From Pseudomonas sp. N40(2020) (GTDB taxonomy: Bacteria > Pseudomonadota > Gammaproteobacteria > Pseudomonadales > Pseudomonadaceae), in NCBI RefSeq assembly GCF_014472415.1, contig NZ_JACSZV010000002.1:62001-126000 (forward strand): a DNA stretch of 64,000 bases. The letters are read 5' to 3'. A model generated the notes under the pieces. That model worked only from the letters and a program-made list of their open reading frames with translations, ran no database searches and had not been told where the DNA came from. This document shows, in pieces, positions 19,308 to 29,256 of the stretch (within the stretch, counting starts at the first letter, position 1; every line of letters begins with the position of its first letter). Position numbers and translations under genes: made by a program.

Positions 19308-19340
19308 AAAACGGCAGTCCATCGAGGCTGCCGTTTTTGT
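19308..19340 (+). terminator. Terminator after fimV
   Basis: AAAACGGCAG and CTGCCGTTTT arms are followed by a T-rich run (TTTGTTTG). Confidence 0.85.
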
Positions 19341-19356
19341 TTGTTTTTCCAGAAGC

Positions 19357-19435
19357 AAAAGATCGCAGCCTTCGGCAGCTCCTACATCGTGATCCGCATT
19401 TTTATGTAGGAGCTGTCGAAGGCTGCGATCTTTTG
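19357..19435 (+). repeat. Second REP-type inverted pair, GATCGCAGCCTTCG family
   Basis: AAAGATCGCAGCCTTCGGCA and its inverted partner flank GCTCCTACAT / ATGTAGGAGC arms, giving a near-perfect palindrome of about 79 bases with a small AT-rich centre. It belongs to a different REP sequence family from the element at 15252. It is squeezed between the fimV terminator and truA. Confidence 0.9.
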
Positions 19436-19487
19436 ATCTTGAGGCCCTATAATGCCCGCCTTTGCAAAAACAGCAGGCTGTCCCACC

Positions 19488-20342
19488 TTGGCAAACATAG
19501 ATAACCCGGTCGCCGAACTGGCCCCCGACGGCTTTTACCGCGTCGCGCTCGGCGTTGAATACAAAGGCTCGCGCTACAGCGGCTGGCAGCGTCAGTTAAC
19601 GGGTGTGGCGACGGTGCAGGAAGAGCTTGAGAAAGCCCTGTCGAAAGTCGCCAATGCGCCGGTTTCCCTGCAGTGTGCTGGCCGTACCGACGCAGGCGTG
19701 CACGCCTGCGGACAAGTGGTGCATTTCGACACTCAGGTCAATCGTTCGCTGAAAGCCTGGGTGATGGGCGCCAATATCAATCTGCCCCACGACATCAGCG
19801 TCAGTTGGGCGCGGGTCATGCCGGCGCATTTTCATGCGCGGTTCAAAGCCATCGCCCGGCGTTATCGTTACGTTATCTACAACGACCAGATTCGTCCGGC
19901 GCATCTCAACGAAGAAATCACCTGGAACCACCGCCCGCTGGATGTCGAGCGCATGGCCGAGGCCGCTCAGTATCTGATCGGCAGCCATGATTTCAGCGCC
20001 TTCCGTGCCGGCCAGTGCCAGGCCAAGTCGCCGATCAAGAAGATGCATCACCTGCGCGTGACCCGTCACGGCAAGATGATCGTACTCGACATCCGCGCCA
20101 ACGCCTTCCTGCACCACATGGTGCGCAATATCGCCGGCGTACTGATGACCATCGGTGCTGGCGAGCGGCCAGTTGAGTGGATGAAGGAAGTGCTGGAAAG
20201 CCGCGAACGCCGTTCCGGTGGTGTCACGGCGCATCCGTATGGGTTGTATCTGGTGCAGGTCGAGTACCACGACGAATTCCCGTTGCCCGAGCGTTTTATC
20301 GGGCCACACTTCCTTACGGGTTTCTCGGAACTTGACGGCTGA
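19488..20342 (+). CDS. truA: tRNA pseudouridine(38-40) synthase
   Basis: TruA converts uridines 38-40 of the tRNA anticodon arm to pseudouridine. The catalytic aspartate is in [11 protein letters not shown], and [12 protein letters not shown] and [15 protein letters not shown] are family signatures. I prefer the TTG at 19488 (284 residues) because it gives a normal N-terminus. An in-frame ATG at 19452 would add 12 residues but lies within a TATAAT-like sequence, more likely part of a promoter. The stop is 64 bases before trpF. Confidence 0.93.
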   Translation: MANIDNPVAELAPDGFYRVALGVEYKGSRYSGWQRQLTGVATVQEELEKALSKVANAPVSLQCAGRTDAGVHACGQVVHFDTQVNRSLKAWVMGANINLPHDISVSWARVMPAHFHARFKAIARRYRYVIYNDQIRPAHLNEEITWNHRPLDVERMAEAAQYLIGSHDFSAFRAGQCQAKSPIKKMHHLRVTRHGKMIVLDIRANAFLHHMVRNIAGVLMTIGAGERPVEWMKEVLESRERRSGGVTAHPYGLYLVQVEYHDEFPLPERFIGPHFLTGFSELDG

Positions 20343-20406
20343 CGCCCTCGAACGCTTTTGTTACCATCCGGGACTTTCCCGTATTTGCCTCGGAGTTTTT
20401 CTCGAC

Positions 20407-21027
20407 ATGTCAGCCGTTCGCAGCAAGATCTGCGGGATTACCCGCATAGAAGATGCGCTGGCCGCCGTTGAGGCTGGGGCGGATGCGATCGGATTCGTGT
20501 TTTACCCCAAGAGCCCGCGCGCGGTAACCGTGCAGCAGGCTCGGGCAATTATCAAAGCGCTGCCGCCGTTTGTGACTACGGTAGGGCTGTTCGTTAATGC
20601 CAGCCGCTGCGAGTTGGGGGAAATCCTCGATGCCGTGCCGCTGGATCTGTTGCAGTTTCACGGTGACGAGACCGCTGACGAGTGTGAAGGCTGGCATCGT
20701 CCGTACATCAAGGCGCTGCGAGTCAAGGCTGGCGATGATATTGCTGCCGCCTGCAACGCTTATCCGAGTGCCAGCGGCGTATTGCTTGATACCTACGTTG
20801 AAGGTGTGCCCGGCGGAACCGGCGAGGCGTTTGACTGGTCATTGATTCCTCGGGAGTTGAGTAAGCCGCTGATTCTGGCGGGCGGGCTCACTCCAGAGAG
20901 CGTCGCAGATGCGGTGGCGCGGGTTCACCCGTATGCAGTCGATGTCAGCGGCGGGGTAGAGGCGAGCAAGGGCATCAAGGATCACGCAAAGATTCGCGCG
21001 TTTATCAACGCTGTACGCGGGATATGA
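20407..21027 (+). CDS. trpF: Phosphoribosylanthranilate isomerase
   Basis: This 206-residue TIM-barrel enzyme isomerises N-(5-phosphoribosyl)anthranilate to CdRP in tryptophan synthesis. The catalytic cysteine and neighbours are in KICGITR at the N-terminus, and the phosphate loops GLTPESV and VDVSGGVE are near the end. As in other pseudomonads, trpF is separate from other trp genes and sits between truA and accD. A GGAG site precedes the ATG. Confidence 0.96.
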   Translation: MSAVRSKICGITRIEDALAAVEAGADAIGFVFYPKSPRAVTVQQARAIIKALPPFVTTVGLFVNASRCELGEILDAVPLDLLQFHGDETADECEGWHRPYIKALRVKAGDDIAAACNAYPSASGVLLDTYVEGVPGGTGEAFDWSLIPRELSKPLILAGGLTPESVADAVARVHPYAVDVSGGVEASKGIKDHAKIRAFINAVRGI

Positions 21028-21232
21028 ATGTGACGGCTGGCGAACTGCCGCCGTCCATCAATGCACCTGCATAAAGCAGGCGAGGCTGAGGGTTTCCGGA
21101 TGGCACGCAGGTCATGTTTCGCACTGACCGTGGCTGTCCAGCAATCATCGCCACACACATGAATTTAGCTGAAGGGCATACGCGGGGCTGCGAACCAGAG
21201 CGTTCGGGCCGCCGGTACTGGAGAAAGAAAGC

Positions 21233-22153
21233 ATGAGCAACTGGTTAGTAGACAAACTGATCCCTTCGATCATGCGTTCGGAGGTCAAGAAGAGCTCGGT
21301 GCCTGAAGGTCTGTGGCACAAATGCCCGTCCTGCGAGGCTGTGCTGTATCGTCCGGAGCTGGAAAAGACCCTGGACGTTTGCCCCAAGTGCAACCACCAC
21401 ATGCGCATCGGCGCACGTGCGCGTATCGACATCTTCCTCGATGCCGAAGGTCGCAACGAACTGGGCGCCGATCTGGAGCCGGTTGACCGTCTGAAATTCC
21501 GCGACGGCAAGAAGTACAAGGATCGCCTGACCGCTGCGCAGAAGCAGACTGGCGAAAAAGACGCATTGATCTCCGTAAGTGGCACCCTGCTGGGCATGCC
21601 GGTGGTGGTTTCGGCGTTTGAATTCAGCTTCATGGGCGGCTCCATGGGCGCCATCGTTGGTGAGCGTTTCGTACGCGCTGCCAACTACGCACTGGAAAAC
21701 CGTTGCCCGATGATTTGCTTCGCCGCCTCCGGTGGTGCGCGTATGCAGGAAGCCCTGATCTCGCTGATGCAGATGGCCAAGACTTCGGCCGTGCTGGCGC
21801 GTCTGCGTGAAGAAGGCATTCCGTTCATCTCCGTGCTGACTGATCCGGTCTACGGCGGTGTTTCCGCCAGTCTGGCGATGCTCGGCGACGTGATCGTCGG
21901 CGAACCTAAGGCCCTGATCGGTTTCGCCGGTCCGCGTGTCATCGAGCAGACCGTGCGTGAAAAACTCCCGGAAGGCTTCCAGCGCAGTGAATTCCTGCTG
22001 GAGCACGGTGCGATCGACATGATCATCCACCGTCAGGAACTTCGCCCACGTCTGGGTAACCTGCTGGCCCAAATGACCGGCAAGCCGACGCCAAAATTCG
22101 TCGCGGCGCCAATCGAGCCGATCGTGGTTCCGCCGGTGCCTGCTGGCCTATGA
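21233..22153 (+). CDS. accD: Acetyl-CoA carboxylase carboxyltransferase beta subunit
   Basis: AccD (306 residues) pairs with AccA to transfer the carboxyl group from biotin to acetyl-CoA, the first committed step of fatty-acid synthesis. Four cysteines of the N-terminal zinc finger are visible (CPSC and CPKC, residues about 28-50). The crotonase-fold core has [16 protein letters not shown] and [18 protein letters not shown] site precedes the ATG. The stop overlaps the folC start (ATGA). The 205 bases after trpF contain no gene that I can see. Confidence 0.97.
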   Translation: MSNWLVDKLIPSIMRSEVKKSSVPEGLWHKCPSCEAVLYRPELEKTLDVCPKCNHHMRIGARARIDIFLDAEGRNELGADLEPVDRLKFRDGKKYKDRLTAAQKQTGEKDALISVSGTLLGMPVVVSAFEFSFMGGSMGAIVGERFVRAANYALENRCPMICFAASGGARMQEALISLMQMAKTSAVLARLREEGIPFISVLTDPVYGGVSASLAMLGDVIVGEPKALIGFAGPRVIEQTVREKLPEGFQRSEFLLEHGAIDMIIHRQELRPRLGNLLAQMTGKPTPKFVAAPIEPIVVPPVPAGL

Positions 22154-23457
22154 CCGAGCGCACCCTTGGCGAGTGGCTCGCCTACCTTGAGCAGTTGCAT
22201 CCGTCGGCCATCGACATGGGCCTGGAGCGTTCGCAACAGGTAGCGTCCCGCATGGGGCTGGGCCAGCCGGCGCCTCGGGTGATTACGGTCACCGGCACCA
22301 ACGGCAAGGGGTCGACCTGCGCATTCGTGGCTTCGTTGCTGCGGGCGCAGGGCCTGAGCGTTGGTGTCTACAATTCTCCGCACCTGCTGCGTTACAACGA
22401 GCGGGTGCAGCTCAATGGTGTCGAAGCCACTGACGCACAGCTGTGCGAAGCCTTTGCAGCGGTCGAGGCCGGGCGCGGCGAAACTTCCCTGACTTACTTC
22501 GAAATGGGCACCCTGGCGGCGTTCTGGCTGTTTCAACAGGCCGGGCTCGATGCGGTGGTGCTGGAAGTCGGTCTGGGCGGGCGTCTGGACACGGTCAACG
22601 TGGTAGACGCCGATATCGCGCTGGTCACCAGCATTGGCGTCGATCACGCCGATTATCTGGGCGACACCCGTGAGTCCGTGGCCTTCGAGAAGGCCGGTAT
22701 CTTCCGCCAGGGCAAGCCTGCCTTGTGTGGCGACCTGAATCCTCCACAACCGTTGCTCGATAAAGCGCGCGAACTGGCATGCCCGTTCTTTCTGCGTGGA
22801 CGCGACTTTGACCTTGGCATCACTGACCAGAACTGGCAGTGGCGCGGCACCGATGCGCAGGGGCAGGTTGTCGAATTGCACGATTTGCCGCTGCTCGATC
22901 TGCCGATGGAAAACGCCGCGCTGGCGTTGCAGGCTTATCTGCTGCTCGGTTTGCCATGGAATGCCCGGCAAATTGTGGCCGCCTTGCAGGCGACTCGCGT
23001 TGTCGGTCGGCTTGATCGTCGTTCGTTCGAATGGAACGGCAAGCGCCTGAATCTGTTACTGGATGTGGGGCATAACCCGCACGCGGCCGAGTATTTAGCC
23101 CGTCGTCTGGCCTCGCGACCTCCGGTCGGCAAGCGTCTGGCGGTGTTCGGCTTGCTGGCGGACAAGGATCTGGATGGTGTTGTCAGCGAATTGAATGCTA
23201 GTGTCCAGCACTGGGCTGTGGCACCGCTGGATTCGCCGCGCGCGCGTCCGGTAGCAGAATTGCACGCGACCTTGCAGAACCTTGGCGCATCGGTCACGTC
23301 TTACGACAGTGTTGCCGCCGCTTTGGAAGGGCAGTGCGCAGTCGCAACCCGCGACGACGAGATTCTGTTGTTCGGATCATTTTATTGTGTCGCCGAGGCC
23401 CTTGAATGGCTGGCCCGGCGCTCCACGGAGGAAGCGGCAAATGGCTTTGCTGGATAA
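22150..23457 (+). CDS. folC: Bifunctional folylpolyglutamate/dihydrofolate synthase
   Basis: FolC (435 residues) adds glutamate to dihydropteroate and to reduced folates in the cytoplasm. It is a Mur-ligase family protein: P-loop TGTNGKGST near residue 50, [13 protein letters not shown], and a C-terminal domain with [13 protein letters not shown]. It overlaps accD by four bases and the next gene by 17, so the trio is tightly coupled. The same accD-folC-dedD order is found in E. coli. Confidence 0.96.
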   Translation: MTERTLGEWLAYLEQLHPSAIDMGLERSQQVASRMGLGQPAPRVITVTGTNGKGSTCAFVASLLRAQGLSVGVYNSPHLLRYNERVQLNGVEATDAQLCEAFAAVEAGRGETSLTYFEMGTLAAFWLFQQAGLDAVVLEVGLGGRLDTVNVVDADIALVTSIGVDHADYLGDTRESVAFEKAGIFRQGKPALCGDLNPPQPLLDKARELACPFFLRGRDFDLGITDQNWQWRGTDAQGQVVELHDLPLLDLPMENAALALQAYLLLGLPWNARQIVAALQATRVVGRLDRRSFEWNGKRLNLLLDVGHNPHAAEYLARRLASRPPVGKRLAVFGLLADKDLDGVVSELNASVQHWAVAPLDSPRARPVAELHATLQNLGASVTSYDSVAAALEGQCAVATRDDEILLFGSFYCVAEALEWLARRSTEEAANGFAG

Positions 23458-24097
23458 AGCGTACAAGCAGCGCATGGTTGGCGCGCTGGTGCTGGTGGCG
23501 CTGGCGGTGATCTTCCTGCCGATGCTGTTTTCCCGTCAGGACGAGCAACGGCAAGTGACTGTCGAGGCGCCGGCTGCTCCGCAAGCGCCCGCTTTACCGC
23601 AAGTGCAAATCGAGCCGGTCGCCGTGCCTGAACCGCAAGCCTTGCCGCAAGAGCCTGTGCCAACGGATGAAGAAGTCGCGCAAGACACTGCACCTGCTGC
23701 ACCGATCGCGTCTGCTCCGGCGCAGACAGCTCCCATAGCAATCGCCAAACCGACTGCGCCGCCTGCGGTGGCCAAGCCGATTCCGGCGCCTGCTCAGCCG
23801 ATCGCTGCTGCGTCGACCAAGCCTGACACCACGCAAAGCCGCGTCGATGCCAATGGTCTGTCGGTGAGCTGGTCGGTTCAGCTGGCGAGCCTGTCGAGTC
23901 GCGCCAGCGCCGAAAGCTTGCAAAAAAACCTGCGCAGCCAGGGGTATAACGCTTACATCCGCTCTGCCGATGGCAAGAATCGGGTGTTCGTCGGGCCGCT
24001 GATCGAGCGTGCCGAGGCCGATCGTCTGCGTGATCTGTTGAGCCGTCAGCAGAACCTCAAGGGCTTTGTCGTGCGCTTCCAGCCCGAGCGTGGCTAA
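23441..24097 (+). CDS. dedD: SPOR-domain protein, DedD-like
   Basis: This 218-residue protein has a short cytoplasmic N-terminus, one transmembrane helix (about 13-30, MVGALVLVALAVIFLPMLF), a long Pro/Ala/Gln-rich periplasmic linker, and a C-terminal SPOR domain (about 140-215, WSVQLASLSSRASAESL to FVVRF). SPOR domains bind denuded glycan strands at the division septum, so a role in cell constriction is expected. The start ATG at 23441 has a strong GGAGGAAG site inside the end of folC. The name follows the E. coli gene order. Confidence 0.9.
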   Translation: MALLDKAYKQRMVGALVLVALAVIFLPMLFSRQDEQRQVTVEAPAAPQAPALPQVQIEPVAVPEPQALPQEPVPTDEEVAQDTAPAAPIASAPAQTAPIAIAKPTAPPAVAKPIPAPAQPIAAASTKPDTTQSRVDANGLSVSWSVQLASLSSRASAESLQKNLRSQGYNAYIRSADGKNRVFVGPLIERAEADRLRDLLSRQQNLKGFVVRFQPERG

Positions 24098-24195
24098 GAT
24101 CTATCGATTCGATTGAAATGCACTGAAAATCGCAGCTTACCGACAGCCATGCGCTCTGCTAAAATGCGCCGCCTTATCCGTATGTAGGCTGCACT

Positions 24196-24756
24196 GTGCC
24201 ATTTACCTGGGTTGACTGGGCGATCGTTGCAATCATCGCCATCTCCGCTTTGATCAGTTTGAGCCGCGGCTTCGTCAAGGAAGCATTATCGCTGGTGACC
24301 TGGATCATCGCAGGAGTCGTCGCCTGGATGTTCGGTGGCTCACTGTCCGAGTACCTCGCCGGATACATCGAAACCCCATCGGCTCGCGTGATCGCGGGCT
24401 GTGCCATCATGTTTGTCGCCACACTGATCGTGGGCGCAATGATCAATTATCTTATCGGCGAGTTGGTTCGCGTCACCGGGTTGTCCGGGACCGACCGATT
24501 CCTGGGCATGGCCTTCGGCGCTGCGCGTGGCGTGTTGCTGGTGGTCGTGGCAGTCGGGCTGTTGAGCCTGGGGCCGGTACAGCAGGACGGGTGGTGGAAA
24601 GATTCACAGCTCGTGCCAAAGTTTCTATTGGTCGCCGACTGGTCCAAAAACCTGATTCTCGGGTGGAGCAGTCAGTGGCTTGCCAGCGGAATCAGCGTAC
24701 CCGCTGATATTCCGTTCAAGGAACAGCTCTTGCCGTCGGCGAAAACGCCACAGTGA
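24196..24756 (+). CDS. cvpA: CvpA family membrane protein
   Basis: This 186-residue inner-membrane protein has four hydrophobic helices and the CvpA signature SRGFVKEALSLVTWI. It starts at GTG 24196. CvpA is known in E. coli as required for colicin V production and bile tolerance, but its molecular activity is unknown. It precedes purF by 41 bases, the conserved arrangement across gamma-proteobacteria. Confidence 0.93.
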   Translation: MPFTWVDWAIVAIIAISALISLSRGFVKEALSLVTWIIAGVVAWMFGGSLSEYLAGYIETPSARVIAGCAIMFVATLIVGAMINYLIGELVRVTGLSGTDRFLGMAFGAARGVLLVVVAVGLLSLGPVQQDGWWKDSQLVPKFLLVADWSKNLILGWSSQWLASGISVPADIPFKEQLLPSAKTPQ

Positions 24757-24797
24757 GTGTTGTTCAGTTCAGATCCATTAAGTAGAGGTTGCGTCGC

Positions 24798-26303
24798 ATG
24801 TGTGGCATCGTCGGTATCGTCGGTAAGTCGAACGTCAATCAGGCGCTGTATGACGCGCTAACCGTGCTCCAGCACCGCGGCCAGGACGCTGCCGGTATCG
24901 TGACCAGCCATGATGGCCGGTTGTTCTTGCGCAAGGACAATGGCCTGGTGCGTGACGTGTTTCATCAGCGTCATATGCAGCGTCTGGTCGGCCATATGGG
25001 TATCGGCCACGTCCGCTACCCGACAGCGGGCAGCTCGACTTCGGCCGAAGCCCAGCCGTTTTACGTCAACTCGCCTTACGGCATCACTCTGGCGCATAAC
25101 GGTAACCTGACCAACGTTGAGCAGTTGGCCAAAGAAATCTACGAATCCGATCTGCGTCACGTCAACACCAGTTCCGACTCGGAAGTGCTGCTCAACGTGT
25201 TCGCTCACGAGCTGGCCCAGCGCGGCAAGCTGCAACCGACCGAAGAAGACGTGTTTGCTGCGGTGACCGATGTGCACAACCGTTGCGTCGGCGGTTACGC
25301 GGTAGTAGCGATGATCACCGGTTACGGCATCGTCGGTTTCCGCGACCCGCACGGCATCCGCCCGATCGTGTTCGGCCAGCGTCATACCGACGAAGGCGTC
25401 GAGTACATGATCGCCTCGGAAAGCGTTTCGCTGGACGTGCTCGGTTTCACCCTGATTCGCGACCTGGCGCCGGGCGAAGCGGTCTACATCACTGAAGACG
25501 GCAAGCTGCATACCCGTCAGTGCGCGACCAACCCGTCCCTGACCCCGTGCATCTTCGAGCACGTCTATCTGGCGCGTCCGGACTCGATCATCGACGGTGT
25601 GTCGGTGTACAAGGCTCGTCTGCGCATGGGTGAGAAGCTTGCCGAGAAGATCCTGCGCGAGCGTCCCGAGCACGACATCGACGTGGTCATCCCGATTCCG
25701 GACACCAGCCGCACCGCAGCGCTGGAGCTGGCCAATCATCTGGGCGTGAAATTCCGCGAAGGTTTCGTCAAGAACCGTTACATCGGCCGTACCTTCATCA
25801 TGCCGGGCCAGGCTGCCCGCAAGAAATCGGTGCGCCAGAAGCTCAACGCCATCGAGCTGGAATTCCGCGGCAAGAACGTGATGCTGGTGGATGACTCCAT
25901 CGTGCGCGGCACCACGTGCAAGCAGATCATTCAGATGGCCCGCGAAGCCGGCGCGAAAAACGTCTACTTCTGCTCGGCTGCTCCGGCAGTGCGCTTCCCG
26001 AACGTCTACGGCATCGACATGCCGAGCGCTCACGAGCTGATCGCCCACAACCGTTCGACTCAGGACGTGGCTGATCTGATCGGCGCAGACTGGCTGATCT
26101 ATCAGGACTTGCCTGACTTGATCGAAGCGGTCGGTGGCGGCAAGATCAAGATCGAGAACTTCGATTGCGCGGTGTTCGACGGCAAGTACGTCACCGGCGA
26201 CGTCGACGAGGCTTATCTGGACAAGATCGAACAGGCACGCAACGATGCCTCGAAGGTCAAGACCCAGGCGGTCAGTGCGATCATCGATCTGTACAACAAC
26301 TGA
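24798..26303 (+). CDS. purF: Amidophosphoribosyltransferase
   Basis: PurF (501 residues) makes 5-phosphoribosylamine from PRPP and glutamine, the first step of purine synthesis. The N-terminus MCGIVGIVG places the nucleophilic cysteine at position 2, so there is no propeptide; this fixes the start at 24798 rather than the in-frame ATG nine bases upstream. The C-terminal phosphoribosyltransferase domain has the PRPP motif [13 protein letters not shown] terminator follows. Confidence 0.97.
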   Translation: MCGIVGIVGKSNVNQALYDALTVLQHRGQDAAGIVTSHDGRLFLRKDNGLVRDVFHQRHMQRLVGHMGIGHVRYPTAGSSTSAEAQPFYVNSPYGITLAHNGNLTNVEQLAKEIYESDLRHVNTSSDSEVLLNVFAHELAQRGKLQPTEEDVFAAVTDVHNRCVGGYAVVAMITGYGIVGFRDPHGIRPIVFGQRHTDEGVEYMIASESVSLDVLGFTLIRDLAPGEAVYITEDGKLHTRQCATNPSLTPCIFEHVYLARPDSIIDGVSVYKARLRMGEKLAEKILRERPEHDIDVVIPIPDTSRTAALELANHLGVKFREGFVKNRYIGRTFIMPGQAARKKSVRQKLNAIELEFRGKNVMLVDDSIVRGTTCKQIIQMAREAGAKNVYFCSAAPAVRFPNVYGIDMPSAHELIAHNRSTQDVADLIGADWLIYQDLPDLIEAVGGGKIKIENFDCAVFDGKYVTGDVDEAYLDKIEQARNDASKVKTQAVSAIIDLYNN

Positions 26304-26310
26304 GTTTCTA

Positions 26311-26334
26311 CCGGCCCTGAGGGGCCGGTTTTGT
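26311..26334 (+). terminator. Terminator after purF
   Basis: ACCGGCCC and GGGCCGGT arms with a very short loop are followed by TTTTG. Confidence 0.75.
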
Positions 26335-26383
26335 ATCTGGCAAAAGACTTTTATTTATTTAGAACAGGGCGAGGAGTGACAGC

Positions 26384-27595
26384 ATGAGTCAGGAATGGGA
26401 TGCCGGTCGGCTGGACAGCGATCTCGAAGGCGTAGCGTTCGATACCCTGGCCGTACGTGCCGGTCAGCACCGTACGCCGGAAGGCGAGCACGGTGATCCG
26501 ATGTTCTTCACCTCCAGCTATGTGTTCCGCACCGCTGCTGACGCGGCCGCGCGGTTTGCCGGGGAAGTGCCGGGCAACGTTTACTCGCGTTACACCAATC
26601 CGACCGTGCGCGCGTTCGAAGAGCGCATCGCCGCGCTGGAAAGTGCCGAGCAGGCAGTTGCGACTGCGACCGGTATGGCCGCGATCATGGCTGTGGTCAT
26701 GAGCCTGTGCAGTGCCGGCGATCACGTGCTGGTATCGCGCAGCGTGTTCGGTTCGACCATCAGTCTGTTCGAGAAGTACTTCAAGCGTTTCGGCGTGGAA
26801 GTCGATTACGTACCGTTGGCCGAGCTGTCGGCCTGGGATGCGGCGATCAAGTCCAACACCAAATTGCTGTTCGTCGAGTCGCCGTCCAATCCGCTGGCTG
26901 AGCTGGTGGACATCGCTGCGCTGGCGCAAATCGCTCACTCTAAAGGCGCAATGCTGGTGGTCGACAACTGCTTCTGCACGCCAGCGTTGCAGCAGCCGCT
27001 GAAGCTCGGCGCCGATATCGTCGTGCATTCTGCGACCAAGTTCATCGACGGTCAGGGTCGTTGCATGGGCGGCGTGGTTGCCGGTCGCGGCGAGCAGATG
27101 AAAGAGGTAGTCGGCTTCCTGCGTACCGCCGGGCCGACCCTGAGTCCGTTCAACGCGTGGATCTTCCTCAAAGGTCTGGAAACCCTGAACCTGCGGATGA
27201 AGGCCCACTGTGCCAATGCCCAGCAACTGGCCGAATGGCTGGAGCAGCAGGATGGCATCGAGAAAGTCCATTACGCCGGTCTCAAGAGTCATCCGCAGCA
27301 TGAGCTGGCGCAGCGTCAGCAGAAGGGCTTCGGTGCGGTGGTGAGTTTTGAGGTCAAGGGCGGCAAAGAGGGTGCCTGGCGCTTTATCGACGCGACGCGG
27401 TTGATTTCGATCACCGCCAACCTCGGCGACAGCAAAACCACCATCACCCACCCGAGCACCACGTCCCACGGTCGTCTGGCGCCGCAGGAGCGTGAAGCGG
27501 CGGGTATTCGTGACAGTCTGATTCGCGTTGCGGTCGGTCTGGAAGACGTCGCTGATCTGCAAGCCGATCTGGCGCGCGGTCTGGCGGCATTGTGA
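26384..27595 (+). CDS. metZ: O-succinylhomoserine sulfhydrylase
   Basis: MetZ (403 residues) makes homocysteine directly from O-succinylhomoserine and sulfide, the direct-sulfhydrylation route that pseudomonads use for methionine. It is a PLP enzyme of the Cys/Met-metabolism family: YSRYTNPTV, a glycine-rich cofactor loop ([10 protein letters not shown]), and the PLP lysine in [18 protein letters not shown] site precedes the ATG. It overlaps the following SDR gene by four bases. Confidence 0.95.
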   Translation: MSQEWDAGRLDSDLEGVAFDTLAVRAGQHRTPEGEHGDPMFFTSSYVFRTAADAAARFAGEVPGNVYSRYTNPTVRAFEERIAALESAEQAVATATGMAAIMAVVMSLCSAGDHVLVSRSVFGSTISLFEKYFKRFGVEVDYVPLAELSAWDAAIKSNTKLLFVESPSNPLAELVDIAALAQIAHSKGAMLVVDNCFCTPALQQPLKLGADIVVHSATKFIDGQGRCMGGVVAGRGEQMKEVVGFLRTAGPTLSPFNAWIFLKGLETLNLRMKAHCANAQQLAEWLEQQDGIEKVHYAGLKSHPQHELAQRQQKGFGAVVSFEVKGGKEGAWRFIDATRLISITANLGDSKTTITHPSTTSHGRLAPQEREAAGIRDSLIRVAVGLEDVADLQADLARGLAAL

Positions 27596-28368
27596 TCGAG
27601 TTGTCCACTCCGAAAGCCGGCACCCATGGCCGCGTTGCGCTGGTCACGGGTGCTGCGCGCGGCATCGGTCTTGGTATCGCGGCATGGCTGATCAGTGAAG
27701 GCTGGCAAGTGGTGCTGACTGACCTGGATCGTGCGCGTGGTTCGAAAGTGGCGAAAGTGCTGGGCGAAAACGCCTGGTTCATTGCCATGGACGTTGCCGA
27801 TGAAAGTCAGGTGGCTCTCGGTGTGGCCGAAGTGCTGGGGCAGTTTGGCCGTCTCGATGCGCTGGTGTGCAACGCGGCGGTGGCCGATCCGCACAACATC
27901 ACCCTGGAGAGCCTTGATCTGGCTTACTGGAACCGGGTGTTGGCGGTGAATCTCAGTGGGCCGATGCTGTTGGCCAAGCACTGCGCGCCGTATCTGCGGG
28001 CGCATAACGGCTCGATCGTCAATCTGGCATCGACGCGTGCCGGGCAGTCTGAGCCGGATACTGAGGCCTATGCAGCGAGCAAGGGTGGATTGCTGGCACT
28101 GACGCATGCGCTGGCCATCAGCCTTGGGCCGGAGATTCGCGTCAATGCGGTCAGCCCGGGCTGGATCGATGCGCGGGATCCGTCTGCGCGTCGGGCTGAG
28201 CCTCTGGCTGATGCCGATCATGCCCAGCATCCGGCGGGCAGGGTAGGGACGGTCGAGGATGTGGCGGCGATGGTTGCCTGGCTGCTGTCGCGCAATGCAG
28301 GGTTTGTTACCGGGCAGGAATTTGTGGTCGATGGCGGTATGACCAAGAAGATGATCTATACGGAATGA
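27592..28368 (+). CDS. SDR-family oxidoreductase coupled to metZ
   Basis: This 258-residue short-chain dehydrogenase starts at a GTG that overlaps the metZ stop (GTGA). It has the cofactor motif [11 protein letters not shown] near residue 20, the NAA motif (VCNAAVADP) and the catalytic Tyr-Lys pair in YAASKGG. An aspartate after the second strand (LTDLDRARG) suggests preference for NAD. The substrate cannot be inferred; tight coupling to metZ is the only context clue. Confidence 0.88.
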   Translation: MIELSTPKAGTHGRVALVTGAARGIGLGIAAWLISEGWQVVLTDLDRARGSKVAKVLGENAWFIAMDVADESQVALGVAEVLGQFGRLDALVCNAAVADPHNITLESLDLAYWNRVLAVNLSGPMLLAKHCAPYLRAHNGSIVNLASTRAGQSEPDTEAYAASKGGLLALTHALAISLGPEIRVNAVSPGWIDARDPSARRAEPLADADHAQHPAGRVGTVEDVAAMVAWLLSRNAGFVTGQEFVVDGGMTKKMIYTE

Positions 28369-28458
28369 CTCAATTTCGTCTTTTTTAGAAAAACTTCAAT
28401 CCTGCTATTGACTTAGGTTCGCTACCTGCGTAGATTTCGCGGCCTCGGAGATGCAAAC

Positions 28459-28534
28459 GGGTGATTAGCTCAGCTGGGAGAGCGTCTGCCTTACAAGCAG
28501 AATGTCGGCGGTTCGATCCCGTCATCACCCACCA
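28459..28534 (+). tRNA. tRNA-Val (TAC)
   Basis: A complete cloverleaf with GGGTGAT / ATCACCC acceptor arms, anticodon loop containing TAC, TTCGATC T-arm and encoded CCA end. Confidence 0.97.
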
Positions 28535-28589
28535 CTTCCGAGTAACTTGCTAAAGCAAGAGCGTAGGCTGAAAGTGCCTGCACCGACGC

Positions 28590-28666
28590 GCAGCGGTAGT
28601 TCAGTCGGTTAGAATACCGGCCTGTCACGCCGGGGGTCGCGGGTTCGAGTCCCGTCCGCTGCGCCA
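28590..28666 (+). tRNA. tRNA-Asp (GTC), copy 1
   Basis: GCAGCGG / CCGCTGC acceptor arms, anticodon loop CTGTCAC with GTC, T-arm GGGTTCGAGTCCC and encoded CCA. It is identical to the copy at 28760. The spacer before it carries a small hairpin, CTTGCT-AA-AGCAAG, probably a processing site. Confidence 0.97.
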
Positions 28667-28759
28667 TATTTAACGAATCAGACATGTCTGGTTCGCGATT
28701 GCAAAGCACCGAAGCTTTCAGTCAAAACGAGTTACTTGAGCGCAAGCTCAAAGCGATAC

Positions 28760-28836
28760 GCAGCGGTAGTTCAGTCGGTTAGAATACCGGCCTGTCACGC
28801 CGGGGGTCGCGGGTTCGAGTCCCGTCCGCTGCGCCA
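28760..28836 (+). tRNA. tRNA-Asp (GTC), copy 2
   Basis: A base-for-base repeat of the 77-base tRNA at 28590, followed by a terminator at 28914. The spacer before it carries TTGAGC-GCAA-GCTCAA, a GNRA-loop hairpin. Confidence 0.97.
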
Positions 28837-28913
28837 TATCTGCTTCAAGGACCCACTGAACGCCTTGAAGCACCGAAAGCAACCATTGGTTGATTCGGAA
28901 TCGATAGCAAAGA

Positions 28914-28940
28914 CCCTGGTCGAAAGACCGGGGTTTTTTG
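28914..28940 (+). terminator. Terminator of the tRNA-Val-Asp-Asp operon
   Basis: CCCTGGTC-GAAA-GACCGGGG hairpin with a stable tetraloop, then six T. Confidence 0.9.
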
Positions 28941-29256
28941 TGTCTGAAATTTGACCCTCCACTCTCTTTCTTCCTGTTCCCCCCCCATCCACTATCCAAT
29001 ACAGATCCCACATAGGCATGCCTGGTTATCTCTACGGAACTGCTGCGGTGCCACGTCGCATTGATTTTTTGATTCTTTAGTCAAATTTTTGTAACTGGTT
29101 GTCTGCCGCGGCCGAAGAAACCTTTAAAGTTAACCTTTCGGTCAGCTTTGCACTGTCAACACAGCTCTTTGCTTCGCCAGAAAGAGCTTCTGCAAGACTC
29201 GAGATTCCCAGTAGATAACCAGAAGGGCGGACACATAACCGCCCAGAGGATGATCC
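28941..29256. other. Intergenic region before the molybdenum hydroxylase operon
   Basis: No gene is visible. An AT-rich block near 29060-29100 contains TTGATT and TAACTG with a 17-base gap, a weak promoter candidate. It also holds the inverted repeat TTTGA-N8-TCAAA, which could be a regulator site. No regulator gene is next to the operon. Confidence 0.4.

Noticed and set aside
19449..19454. TATAAT before truA as a full promoter
   Set aside because: The -10 is perfect, but no -35 at 16-18 bases is visible; the preceding bases belong to the REP element. It may still be used, but I could not support it.
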